Part shown: in pieces, positions 16,041 through 22,734 of the stretch | Layout: each line of letters begins with the position of its first letter | Numbering within the stretch: position 1 is the first letter of the stretch | Assembly: GCA_964509335.1 (NCBI GenBank) | Contig: CAZDXB010000035.1 | Span: forward strand, 1-24,798 | Direction of reading: 5' to 3' | DNA: 24,798 nt | From: CAZDXB01 sp964509335 | Lineage (GTDB): Bacteria > Bacteroidota > Ignavibacteria > Kapaibacteriales > UBA2268 | Translations under genes and position numbers: made by a program | Notes under the pieces: model-generated | Database searches by the model: none | What the model was told of the DNA's origin: nothing | Seen by the model: only the letters and a program-made list of their open reading frames with translations

Positions 16041-16589
16041 ATGAGGAATAAATATTCGACGATATCGTCGAAAACAATATATACGAATCCGTATTGGGAG
16101 TATAGATTAGATAAATACGTGATGCCCAACGGCGAGGAGGGGGAATATCACTATGTTTATTCTCGCGGCTCGACGATAGCTATTCCTATGCTCGACGACG
16201 GAAGGTTTGTTATGGTCGAGCAATATCGCTATCTAAACGAAAGATATAGCCTCGAATTTCCCGGCGGCGGAATAATAGAAGGAGTCGCTCCCGAGGATAA
16301 CGTGCAAAATGAGATGAAAGAAGAAATTGGGCGCTTCGCCGGCGATTTGGAATTGATTGGAAAATATAATCCATTTAACGGCGTTACTAATGAAGAGAGT
16401 TGGGTATTTTTAGCGCGAGATTTGGAAATTGGCGAATCTCAACCCGACAAAAGCGAGGAATTTGTCATTAAGCGGTTAAACGCGAACGATATTGACGAAA
16501 AGATAGGCTCTGGCGAAATGTGGGATGGAATGTCAATCGCCGCTTGGTCGCTTGTTAAACATTCAAAAAAATGGAGGTTCTTATTATGA
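16041..16589 (+). CDS. Nudix hydrolase (ADP-ribose pyrophosphatase-like)
   Basis: The 182-residue protein has the fold of ADP-sugar pyrophosphatases, including the VEQYRY strand and the EFPGGG turn before the Nudix box at 76-98. The box keeps the metal-binding glutamates E91, E94 and E95 (NEMKEE), but the usual box Arg is Asn and the earlier Glu is Val, so it is somewhat degenerate. Likely substrates are ADP-ribose or other nucleoside diphosphate sugars; this is inferred from overall similarity. It starts 3 nt after ndk and overlaps the next gene in an ATGA. Confidence 0.88.
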   Translation: MRNKYSTISSKTIYTNPYWEYRLDKYVMPNGEEGEYHYVYSRGSTIAIPMLDDGRFVMVEQYRYLNERYSLEFPGGGIIEGVAPEDNVQNEMKEEIGRFAGDLELIGKYNPFNGVTNEESWVFLARDLEIGESQPDKSEEFVIKRLNANDIDEKIGSGEMWDGMSIAAWSLVKHSKKWRFLL

Positions 16590-17575
16590 AACGTATAATG
16601 ATAATTTTGCCGGTTTTAATTTTGGCGTTTTCTTTAGCTTTTGGTTTGCAGAATCAGGAGCCTCTAAAGGGGGCGTCCGACAAGAAAAAAGAACCCCCGA
16701 AGTATTTACTGAACGTTGAACATAAATCGCAGACTTTTTTTACTTTTAAAATGATTGAAAATACCGATGTAACTAGATTTATTGAAAAGAGCGGAACCGA
16801 GAGACATTATTCTCGCGACGCTGTTTATTTTTTAACCGCTCGCATACCCGAGAGTCCCGAAGAAGGTTTCGAGACCTTAGAAATCACTTTGGATTCATTG
16901 AATTATACTTTTAAGGACGGCGACGCCGTTTTTACTTTTGATTCTCGAGATTTATCCGGCAACGCCGCGAGATTTAGGGATTTGAATATGAGGACGGCTT
17001 CTATTGGTAGAATGTTCGAACTGACATATTCTCCGTACGGCGAAGTGGCAAAAATAAGCGGCTCGGATTTGGAAGATTTAAAAAAATATATAAAAGAGCG
17101 CGGGGAAGGATATTTATCTCCAATTGATAAATTTATGTGGGATAGGGCGGTGTCTTTTGAAAAACTGTCTTATTACGGCGATATGAAAAAAATAATTCTG
17201 CCGAAAGAAAAAAAAGCTATAGACAGCGTATGGCGCTCGCCGATTTCTCTAGAGATTAACGGATATTATTTTCACGATACGGTTCAAGCGAAAATTAATG
17301 ATTACAACGCGGGGATATACAGGATTAGCGCTAAATCTACAAATATATCGCCCGACGCCGGCGAATATTATATGTACGACGTTAAAAAATTGGTCGGGAT
17401 AGATTCGTGTAAGGGCGAAGGAACGTTCAATATTGATTTAAAGGCGAGCGGATATATAATGAGAACGGAAGCCGATTACGATATTGAGATTAATACGACG
17501 GTCGGAGGCGACGCCGTTACCGAAAAAATAAAGTCCAACGTTGTTTGGGAACGACTTAAAACTTATAGACTATAA
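16586..17575 (+). CDS. Secreted protein of unknown function
   Basis: The 329-residue protein has an N-terminal signal peptide (hydrophobic stretch about residues 3-19, probable cleavage after AFG). The rest is soluble and beta-rich with many charged residues and no cysteine lipobox. I do not recognise a family with confidence; the layout (YSPYGEVAKISG in the middle, late strands describing a response) is reminiscent of Bacteroidota DUF6263-type periplasmic proteins, which is only a guess. The ATG at 16586 is chosen over the in-frame one at 16571 because GGAGG (16573-16577) sits 8 nt upstream and the signal peptide then begins MKR. It overlaps the Nudix stop by 4 nt. Confidence 0.75.
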   Translation: MKRIMIILPVLILAFSLAFGLQNQEPLKGASDKKKEPPKYLLNVEHKSQTFFTFKMIENTDVTRFIEKSGTERHYSRDAVYFLTARIPESPEEGFETLEITLDSLNYTFKDGDAVFTFDSRDLSGNAARFRDLNMRTASIGRMFELTYSPYGEVAKISGSDLEDLKKYIKERGEGYLSPIDKFMWDRAVSFEKLSYYGDMKKIILPKEKKAIDSVWRSPISLEINGYYFHDTVQAKINDYNAGIYRISAKSTNISPDAGEYYMYDVKKLVGIDSCKGEGTFNIDLKASGYIMRTEADYDIEINTTVGGDAVTEKIKSNVVWERLKTYRL

Positions 17576-17589
17576 CGTTTCAATATCAA

Positions 17590-17622
17590 ACTCATCCGAC
17601 GACTTCGAGTCATCGGATGAGT
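17590..17622. repeat. 33-bp palindrome, copy B
   Basis: It is identical to copy A at 10852-10884 except for one base (A at 17612). On the plus strand this gives a C-A mismatch with 17600, while on the minus strand it becomes a G-U wobble, so a minus-strand transcript keeps the 15-bp stem. It lies 14 nt after the stop of the secreted-protein gene, again in a convergent gap. Confidence 0.75.
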
Positions 17623-17657
17623 GGAACCATTTCCTCTGTAAACTCCAATTTTTACCC

Positions 17658-17685
17658 TCCTCGCCAAACTCCGCTTTGGCGAGGA
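17658..17685. repeat. CTCCGC-loop hairpin, copy 3
   Basis: TCCTCGCCAAA (17658-17668) pairs perfectly with TTTGGCGAGGA (17675-17685), an 11-bp stem around the loop CTCCGC. It shares the loop, the A/T tract and the outer TCC/GGA with copies 1, 2 and 4 while the middle of the stem is unique. Confidence 0.7.
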
Positions 17686-17690
17686 CAATT

Positions 17691-17740
17691 TCAGAAAATC
17701 TCCGCTTTGGCGAGGATAATCTCAGAAAATCTCCGCTTTG
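17691..17740 (+). repeat. Two 19-bp direct repeats, 31-bp period
   Basis: TCAGAAAATCTCCGCTTTG occurs at 17691-17709 and at 17722-17740. Each carries the CTCCGC loop and right-arm start of the hairpin family but lacks a complementary left arm, so these look like partial, decayed copies created by local duplication. Confidence 0.6.
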
Positions 17741-17798
17741 ATTTGCGGAAAAGCGTTCCTCCTTCCGAAGCTCCAATTTTGGAGGGAGATAGAAAAAA

Positions 17799-17826
17799 TC
17801 CTTACAAAATCGGAGTTTTGTAAGGA
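17799..17826. repeat. TCGGAG-loop hairpin, copy 4 (inverted orientation)
   Basis: TCCTTACAAAA (17799-17809) pairs perfectly with TTTTGTAAGGA (17816-17826), an 11-bp stem. The loop TCGGAG is the reverse complement of CTCCGA, so the element is in the opposite orientation to copies 1-3. Confidence 0.7.
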
Positions 17827-17925
17827 GGGGGGGGGAATCACACATTCCTACTTCAAAATCTGCACAACTTTTGACTTCACTACCGTAGGCGTCCTCAGTA
17901 TAATATAATACACTCATTGCGGAAA

Positions 17926-18228
17926 TTAGCTCTGAGACTGCGGCGAGCCGTCTTCGCTGTCTTTGAGAAAAAAGAAGTAAAAGAAGACGCTTTCGGGAAT
18001 GAAAAGCAGAATTAGCGATAAAGTATCTACGGAAAACCAAATAGAATTCCAAGAATCGCTCATAATCAACGCCGCGATGGGGTAAGTTAACGCCCATCCG
18101 ATAGCGAATATCAAGCCGATTATTACCACGGCGAGCAAACCTTCCTTGAATCCCTTAGCCCGCCAATATTTAGTGAAGGCGTATAAAGCGCCGACTATAT
18201 GTAGATGAAAAATGAGTATTTCTATCAT
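17926..18228 (-). CDS. Small three-helix membrane protein, unknown function
   Basis: The 100-residue protein has three hydrophobic segments (about residues 3-18, 29-53 and 66-89) and a polar, serine-rich C-terminus. It has no recognised domain. ATG at 18228 lacks a clear ribosome binding site. It is divergent from cutA with a 53-bp gap, which leaves little room for two promoters. Its reality is supported by ordinary codon use for this genome and by absence of any competing gene. Confidence 0.65.
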   Translation of the reverse strand: MIEILIFHLHIVGALYAFTKYWRAKGFKEGLLAVVIIGLIFAIGWALTYPIAALIMSDSWNSIWFSVDTLSLILLFIPESVFFYFFFLKDSEDGSPQSQS

Positions 18229-18281
18229 TTTTTATTATATTTGTTTAGTCAGTCTAATGTTTGACAAATATCAAAAATATT

Positions 18282-18608
18282 ATGGAAAAAACCGATGATA
18301 TTCGCGTAGTTTTAGTTACCGCCGACAAAGAAGCGACAGCGAAAAGGATAGCCAAAGATTTGGTATCGAAGAAAATAGCGGCTTGCTGTTCGGTCGTTCC
18401 TAAAGTAACGTCTTTTTTCGAATGGGAAGATAAAATCGAGGAGCGGGAGGAGTTCTTAATCATTATTAAGACCGCCGCCGCTAGATTATACGATTTGGAA
18501 AAGCTCGTTTTGGAGCTTTCCGACGACGACGTTCCCGAAATTCTCGCTTTGCCCGTCGGCGAGAGTTTGGGCGATTATTATAAATGGTTGATTGACTTAG
18601 TGAAATAG
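18282..18608 (+). CDS. cutA: CutA1 divalent-cation tolerance protein
   Basis: The 108-residue protein has the ferredoxin-like trimeric CutA fold, with the ACCSVVPKVTSFFEWEDKIEE signature broken only conservatively and a C-terminal YYKWL motif. Family members are linked to copper tolerance, but the molecular role is unsettled. The ATG at 18282 is chosen; an in-frame TTG at 18261 would add seven unconserved residues. It is followed by radC after 9 nt, so the two are probably co-transcribed. Confidence 0.92.
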   Translation: MEKTDDIRVVLVTADKEATAKRIAKDLVSKKIAACCSVVPKVTSFFEWEDKIEEREEFLIIIKTAAARLYDLEKLVLELSDDDVPEILALPVGESLGDYYKWLIDLVK

Positions 18609-18617
18609 AGGTTGACT

Positions 18618-19331
18618 TTGAGAGACGAAGAAGTTTACAAGCAAGAGCCGGAGTATAGAACTATAAAGGATTGGAGGGAAGAGGAGCGCCCCAGAGAGCG
18701 TTTGCTTAAGAACGGCGCCGCTTCCTTGACGGATTCGGAGCTTTTGGCGATATTAATTCGCGCCGGAACTAAAGGGGTTTCGGCTTTGGACGTAGCGCGC
18801 GAGCTTTTGAATAAATTCGACGATTTGAATAATTTATCGACGCGTGATTACAGCGAGTTGAAAACTGTGAAAGGTCTTGGCGGAGCGAAAACAGTTACTC
18901 TGCTGGCGGCTTTCGAGCTGGGGAAACGAATAAAATCCGGCGCTTTTAAAGACAAGAAATCGATTAACAGACCGGAAGATTTAGCCAATATTTATATTCC
19001 TGTATTCGAAGGAGCTAAAACCGAGATTTTCAAGGTTATAATGCTGAATTCCGCCAATAAAATCATCCGCGAGATTAACGTAAGCGAAGGCACTTTGAAT
19101 ACGAGCGTGGTTCATCCTCGAGAAGTTTTCAGGTTCGCTATAACTGAAAGCGCGGCGTCGGTTATTTTGCTGCACAATCATCCTTCCGGCAACCCGCAGC
19201 CTTCGAATGAGGATTTACAAATAACGAAGCAATTGGTCGAAGCTGGAAAAATTATAGGCATTAGGGTAGTTGACCATTTAATAATCGCTGGGGATACATA
19301 CACAAGTCTCAAAAGGGAAGGATTGATGTAA
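18618..19331 (+). CDS. radC: RadC/JAB-domain DNA repair family protein
   Basis: The 237-residue protein has an N-terminal helix-hairpin-helix-like region (VKGLGGAK) and a C-terminal MPN/JAB domain with the metal motif HNHPSGNPQPSNED. The family was named for radiation sensitivity, but its true role is uncertain, and the metal site suggests a hydrolase. The start is placed at TTG 18618 because AGAGG (18607-18611) lies 6 nt upstream; the TTG at 18612 touches that site directly. The gene ends before the MITE-like element. Confidence 0.93.
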   Translation: MRDEEVYKQEPEYRTIKDWREEERPRERLLKNGAASLTDSELLAILIRAGTKGVSALDVARELLNKFDDLNNLSTRDYSELKTVKGLGGAKTVTLLAAFELGKRIKSGAFKDKKSINRPEDLANIYIPVFEGAKTEIFKVIMLNSANKIIREINVSEGTLNTSVVHPREVFRFAITESAASVILLHNHPSGNPQPSNEDLQITKQLVEAGKIIGIRVVDHLIIAGDTYTSLKREGLM

Positions 19332-19364
19332 GTTAGGGCGTATTTTTTTGAAGATTAGTAGCAA

Positions 19365-19515
19365 GGGCTGTCTCAAAAGGCGATGTTATAGAATTTCGAA
19401 CCCTTCGGGTAAACCCGAAGGTTGACGTAATCACGCGATTGGCGGGCGTTTCAAAAGAAACGTCAACCTCAAGGTTTACCTTGAGGACAAGCAAAACGTT
19501 TATGAGACAACTTCC
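19365..19515. mobile_element. MITE-like structured element
   Basis: TGTCTCAAAA (19369-19378) and its inverted partner (TTATGAGACA at 19500-19509) form 10-bp terminal inverted repeats with one mismatch; such TGTCTCA ends occur on IS elements. The interior has no ORF but is strongly folded: a 6-bp stem around GTAAAC (19403-19420), a 6-bp stem around GTTTAC (19468-19485), CGTTTC/GAAACG (19447-19462), and a long-range GGTTGACGT/ACGTCAACC pair (19420-19428 with 19460-19468). No clear target duplication was seen, so the ends are approximate. Confidence 0.5.
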
Positions 19516-19577
19516 TACTTTTTTAATAAGCGTTCAGTAAATATAAGCTCCCAACCAAATAAAAAGCGTAACGCAAA

Positions 19578-19714
19578 GTTTTACCTATAGGAAAAACTTT
19601 TCCATTAAATTGATAACTTTTACTTATAAGAAAAAGACAATTATTTTTTTAATAAGTTTTACTTATAGGAAAAACTTTCTTATATTTGCAAAATGTTTTA
19701 CTTATAGGAAAAAC
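19578..19714 (+). promoter_or_regulatory. Four-copy dyad repeat array, 39-bp period, upstream of ATPase
   Basis: Four 20-bp dyads start at 19578, 19617, 19656 and 19695, exactly 39 bp apart, with 19-bp unrelated spacers. The consensus is GTTTTACYTATARGAAAAAC centred on TATA. The seventh dyad pair (counting outward arms) is C-G in copy 1, T-A in copy 2 and T-G in copies 3 and 4; the outermost pair is G-C in copies 1, 3, 4 but C-G in copy 2. Only one pair, A-A, is always mismatched. Copy 4 ends 1 nt before the ATPase ATG and includes its AGGA ribosome binding site, so the array probably controls this gene. Confidence 0.8.
19681..19688 (+). promoter_or_regulatory. Candidate Bacteroidota-type -7 box for the ATPase
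   Basis: TATATTTG matches the Bacteroidota -7 consensus TAnnTTTG exactly and lies in the spacer between dyad copies 3 and 4. A start site about 7-10 nt downstream would fall at or just before copy 4, leaving a leader of about 20 nt. The -33 region would overlap copy 3, which is a weak match to TTTG. Confidence 0.4.
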
Positions 19715-19715
19715 T

Positions 19716-20933
19716 ATGAAGCCAAAAAGAATTATATATCGCGAGGAATATTTTAGGTATATAGAGCCTTATATCGACGATAACTTAATCAAAGTATTAA
19801 TTGGTCAGAGACGCGTAGGTAAAAGCTATATCCTGTATCAATTAATGGAAGAAATCGAGAATAGAGTTCCCGAAGCTAATATTATTTATATCGATAAAGA
19901 GGATTACGCGTTCGACGAGATTAAGAATTATTCAGACTTGGTTTCTTATGTTGAAGCAAAAAGCAAAACGGATAGGAAAAAATATCTATTCATAGACGAG
20001 GTTCAAGACATTAAAGATTTCGAGAGAGCTTTAAGACATTTTCAATCAAACGGCGATTACGATATTTATTGCACTGGAAGCAACGCTTCGTTATTGTCGG
20101 GAGAAATAGCGACGCTTCTAGCCGGCAGGTATATTCAAATAAGAGTTTTCTCGCTTTCATACCTCGAGTTTTTGAAATTTCATAAATTAAAAGATAGCTC
20201 TGAAAGTTTGCGGAAATATATTATTTACGGAGGCATGCCGCATTTAATAAATCTTAAAAGCGAAGATAGAATATATTTTGAGTATTTGCAAAATGTGTTT
20301 GATTCTATTATTCTGCGCGATATAGTCGCTCGCTATAATATCAGGAACGTAAGTTTCCTTCAAGATTTAATTCGTTTTTTATGCGATAATATTGGGAGCT
20401 TGGTTTCCGCTAAAAAAATCAGCGATTATCTTAAGTCGCAAAAAATTAATTTATTGCCCAAGACGATATTGGAGTATTTAAGTTATTTAGAAAGCGTTTT
20501 TTTCGTTGACCGAGTTAAACGAATAGAAATTGGCGGCAAGAAAATATTTGAAATAGGCGATAAGTTCTATTTTGAAGATATGGGTATAAGAAACAGCGTC
20601 GTTCCATTCAAGCAAAAGGATATTAACAAAGCGCTGGAAAATATTGTGTACCACCATCTCAGAGCGACGCGTTTTAAAGCGTATGTGGGTAAATTCGGCG
20701 ATAAAGAAATAGATTTTGTAGCCGAGAAAAACGGGAAAAGTTATTATATACAGGTAGCTTATCTAATTGCTGACGAAAAAACGCACGAAAGAGAATTTGG
20801 CAATTTACTGAAGATTGAAGACAACCGCCCAAAGATGGTTGTTTCAATGGACGAATTAGCCGGCGGCGAATATGAAGGAGTCCGGCATTGGAATCTACGC
20901 AAATTTCTAACTGAATTTGCCGTTATGGATTAA
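19716..20933 (+). CDS. AAA (AAA_14) ATPase with DUF4143 domain
   Basis: The 405-residue protein has Walker A GQRRVGKS (30-37), Walker B YLFIDE (90-95), a sensor-like CTGSNA (119-124), then a DUF4143 winged-helix region (KISDYLKSQ, TILEYLSYLES) and a C-terminal restriction-endonuclease-like fold where EIDFVAEKNG and YIQVAY occupy the nuclease core positions. The catalytic Lys of PD-(D/E)XK is Gln here, as is common in this family. Function of these widespread ATPases is unknown; links to mobile elements or toxin-antitoxin-like behaviour have been proposed. ATG at 19716 is preferred over the TTG at 19686, which would translate the repeat. It is the only gene with an upstream dyad array. Confidence 0.9.
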   Translation: MKPKRIIYREEYFRYIEPYIDDNLIKVLIGQRRVGKSYILYQLMEEIENRVPEANIIYIDKEDYAFDEIKNYSDLVSYVEAKSKTDRKKYLFIDEVQDIKDFERALRHFQSNGDYDIYCTGSNASLLSGEIATLLAGRYIQIRVFSLSYLEFLKFHKLKDSSESLRKYIIYGGMPHLINLKSEDRIYFEYLQNVFDSIILRDIVARYNIRNVSFLQDLIRFLCDNIGSLVSAKKISDYLKSQKINLLPKTILEYLSYLESVFFVDRVKRIEIGGKKIFEIGDKFYFEDMGIRNSVVPFKQKDINKALENIVYHHLRATRFKAYVGKFGDKEIDFVAEKNGKSYYIQVAYLIADEKTHEREFGNLLKIEDNRPKMVVSMDELAGGEYEGVRHWNLRKFLTEFAVMD

Positions 20934-20958
20934 AAATGTCGTTTACTATGTAAATTTT

Positions 20959-22200
20959 CTAAATCGGATAATACGCTATCGAGGCGAATGACACAGCCGA
21001 GCGCGTCTCTACTTCGTTCCATTGATTATATTTAAGCAGTTTGCCTTTGTAGGGGAATTTGTCGCCGACTTTCATACTTTCAATTAATGAATATATTGGC
21101 GACAAACCGCATATTTTGCGTCTGTCGTTTACTTTCGATACCGAATTGAAAAAGGCTTCCGAATTGCCGCCCATCAGGTAATTTATCAAGACTTTGTCTT
21201 CGTCTTTTATTTGTGGCAGTATAGGCTCTGCGTCGAAGTTGTCCTCGAATTTCCTGCCGATATGGGCGAAATCGGCGCTCGCTATGAACATAGCTTTTTT
21301 GCCGCTCTTATCTATCGCCTCGTTTAGAGCGGTAATGAATTCTTGGAATTTTTGGTCGCTATTCGGTTGCAACTTTTGCATAATGAAATTCTGGTACGCT
21401 CCCGTTAAAATCGGCAGTATTGTAATGTCTCTGTCGGCGAATAGATATTGAAGCAGAACCGCCTGCAGTTCGACTGAATGCTCGTATCTGTGCGCGGTTT
21501 CGTCGATGGCGAAGCTTCCTTCGGCGTTTTCCTTTAAATGGGCTATTATTTCTTTGTCCGCCGGAACTTTGCCGAGCGGCGTCAAGAAGTCTTTTTCGCT
21601 TAGCATAAATATATGCGAGCTTCTAAAATGCGCCGTGCCGAATATTACGAATAAATCGGCGTCGGAGTCTCTGATTGCCTTGTAAGCCGAGGAGTATGTC
21701 TCGTGGGAGATTAACCCGACGTTAAAATCTATATGCGGAGCTATGACAAATTGCGCTCCCGGCTGAATTTCGTTTTCGCCGACGGTCGCAAGCATCCTTT
21801 CCAGCTTCGATTCCAGCTCCGGCGCTTGCCTCGGATACGAAGAGCCGGCGCAAACCGGAGGTCTCGTCGGCTGTTGAACGTAACTATCGGTCTGATACTT
21901 ATGGAAATAAAACTTCGGCGTGTCTAATAAATTCTGTTCGTTTAAACTTCTGAAAATCTCGACTAAATATTCTGTGTTTACGTTAGCGTTCAGCTTTGTC
22001 TTTATTTCGTTTTCGAATTCCTCGAGCGTTTTCTCGCCGTCGGCTGTTTGAAGTATCGGTAGAAATTCCGAGGCAAGCGCCACCGGTTGAGGCGAATAGC
22101 CTTTTTGGTCGTAAATTACTAACAATTCTTCGTTGTTTTGCTTGACGACGTCTATGTATAAATCTTCTCTTAGCTTCGGCAATTTGAAGTTCTTATCCAT
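20959..22200 (-). CDS. amrB: AmmeMemoRadiSam system protein B (MEMO family) with N-terminal PqqD-like domain
   Basis: Residues about 112-413 are a MEMO-family dioxygenase-like fold with H156 (APHIDF), H191 (GTAHF), E240-H241 (EHSVELQ), D310/H313 (ADFAHIG) and C364 (ICGLSP), matching the metal/Cys site of human MEMO1. Residues 1-100 are an extra domain whose pattern (ILQTADGEKTLEEF, then VEIFRSLNEQNLLD) resembles PqqD/RRE winged-helix domains. The usual partners, AMMECR1 and a radical SAM enzyme, are not in the window. ATG at 22200 has a strong GGGAG site. It is the last gene of a minus-strand run from the deacetylase-like gene. Family sure; chemical role unknown. Confidence 0.9.
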   Translation of the reverse strand: MDKNFKLPKLREDLYIDVVKQNNEELLVIYDQKGYSPQPVALASEFLPILQTADGEKTLEEFENEIKTKLNANVNTEYLVEIFRSLNEQNLLDTPKFYFHKYQTDSYVQQPTRPPVCAGSSYPRQAPELESKLERMLATVGENEIQPGAQFVIAPHIDFNVGLISHETYSSAYKAIRDSDADLFVIFGTAHFRSSHIFMLSEKDFLTPLGKVPADKEIIAHLKENAEGSFAIDETAHRYEHSVELQAVLLQYLFADRDITILPILTGAYQNFIMQKLQPNSDQKFQEFITALNEAIDKSGKKAMFIASADFAHIGRKFEDNFDAEPILPQIKDEDKVLINYLMGGNSEAFFNSVSKVNDRRKICGLSPIYSLIESMKVGDKFPYKGKLLKYNQWNEVETRSAVSFASIAYYPI

Positions 22201-22219
22201 TAATCTCCCGTAGTTTTTT

Positions 22220-22429
22220 CTATTCTTTAAGTTTTAATTTTTTCTCGACTCGTTTGAAGAATATAAGAATTAAAAAGGAGGATACAAACAAAACGGCGGC
22301 TACTATTACGAACAAAACGTTTTCCTCGAATAGATAAGCGACTAGAAAAGCCGCCGCGGCTAAAAAGTTAGACGCCGCAATTATATACTTCCCTTTTCTA
22401 AGGTTGCTTATCGGGGAACTTTTTTTCAT
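22220..22429 (-). CDS. Small two-helix membrane protein, unknown function
   Basis: The 69-residue protein has a basic N-terminus, two hydrophobic helices (about residues 15-33 and 38-58) and a lysine-rich tail. No domain is recognised. It ends 19 nt before the MEMO gene and is probably in the same transcript. ATG at 22429 has no obvious ribosome binding site. Confidence 0.6.
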   Translation of the reverse strand: MKKSSPISNLRKGKYIIAASNFLAAAAFLVAYLFEENVLFVIVAAVLFVSSFLILIFFKRVEKKLKLKE

Positions 22430-22467
22430 ATTGTTTTCGATAAAGTATCCTAAAGTTTATAAAGCGC

Positions 22468-22665
22468 TTATTTTTTGAGTTCGCGCATTAAAATTTCTTC
22501 TGTTTCTTTTAGTATGCCGCAAACGGCGGAATATTTTGGATGTTTATCGGAAATGTCTCTGCAGTTGTTTTTAAGCGCTTCGACGGCGTTTAACACTCCG
22601 TCTAGCGATACGTTGTCGAAATACCTCTCTAGATTCGGCAAATCCCAGCTTTTCGGTTGTTCCAT
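22468..22665 (-). CDS. Small soluble protein, unknown function
   Basis: The 65-residue acidic, helical protein contains two cysteines (about 35 and 49) and no recognised motif. ATG at 22665 is preceded by GGGAG at a good distance, which supports it as a real gene. It lies 38 nt upstream of the two-helix membrane protein in the same minus-strand run. Confidence 0.6.
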   Translation of the reverse strand: MEQPKSWDLPNLERYFDNVSLDGVLNAVEALKNNCRDISDKHPKYSAVCGILKETEEILMRELKK

Positions 22666-22734
22666 CAGAATCTCCCATCGCTTTGTTATTATATTTTTCG
22701 CTAGAATTTAAGAAAAAAAAGCCGAAAAGTCAAT

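Larger units (their letters stand above)
17576..17925. repeat. Hairpin-rich convergent intergenic region
   Basis: This 350-bp gap separates two tail-to-tail genes. It contains the second 33-bp palindrome (17590-17622), a CTCCGC-loop hairpin (17658-17685), two 19-bp direct repeats at 17691-17709 and 17722-17740 sharing CTCCGCTTTG, a CTCCAA/TTGGAG palindrome (17771-17784), a TCGGAG-loop hairpin (17799-17826) and a run of nine or more G residues after 17826. A minus-strand ORF crosses it, but its lower half simply translates the repeats. Confidence 0.75.

Noticed and set aside
19578..19714. CRISPR-like array (repeats with equal-length spacers)
   Set aside because: The repeats are 20 bp and spacers 19 bp, both too short for CRISPR; there are only four units, no cas genes, and the last repeat runs into a start codon. 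An operator-type array fits better.
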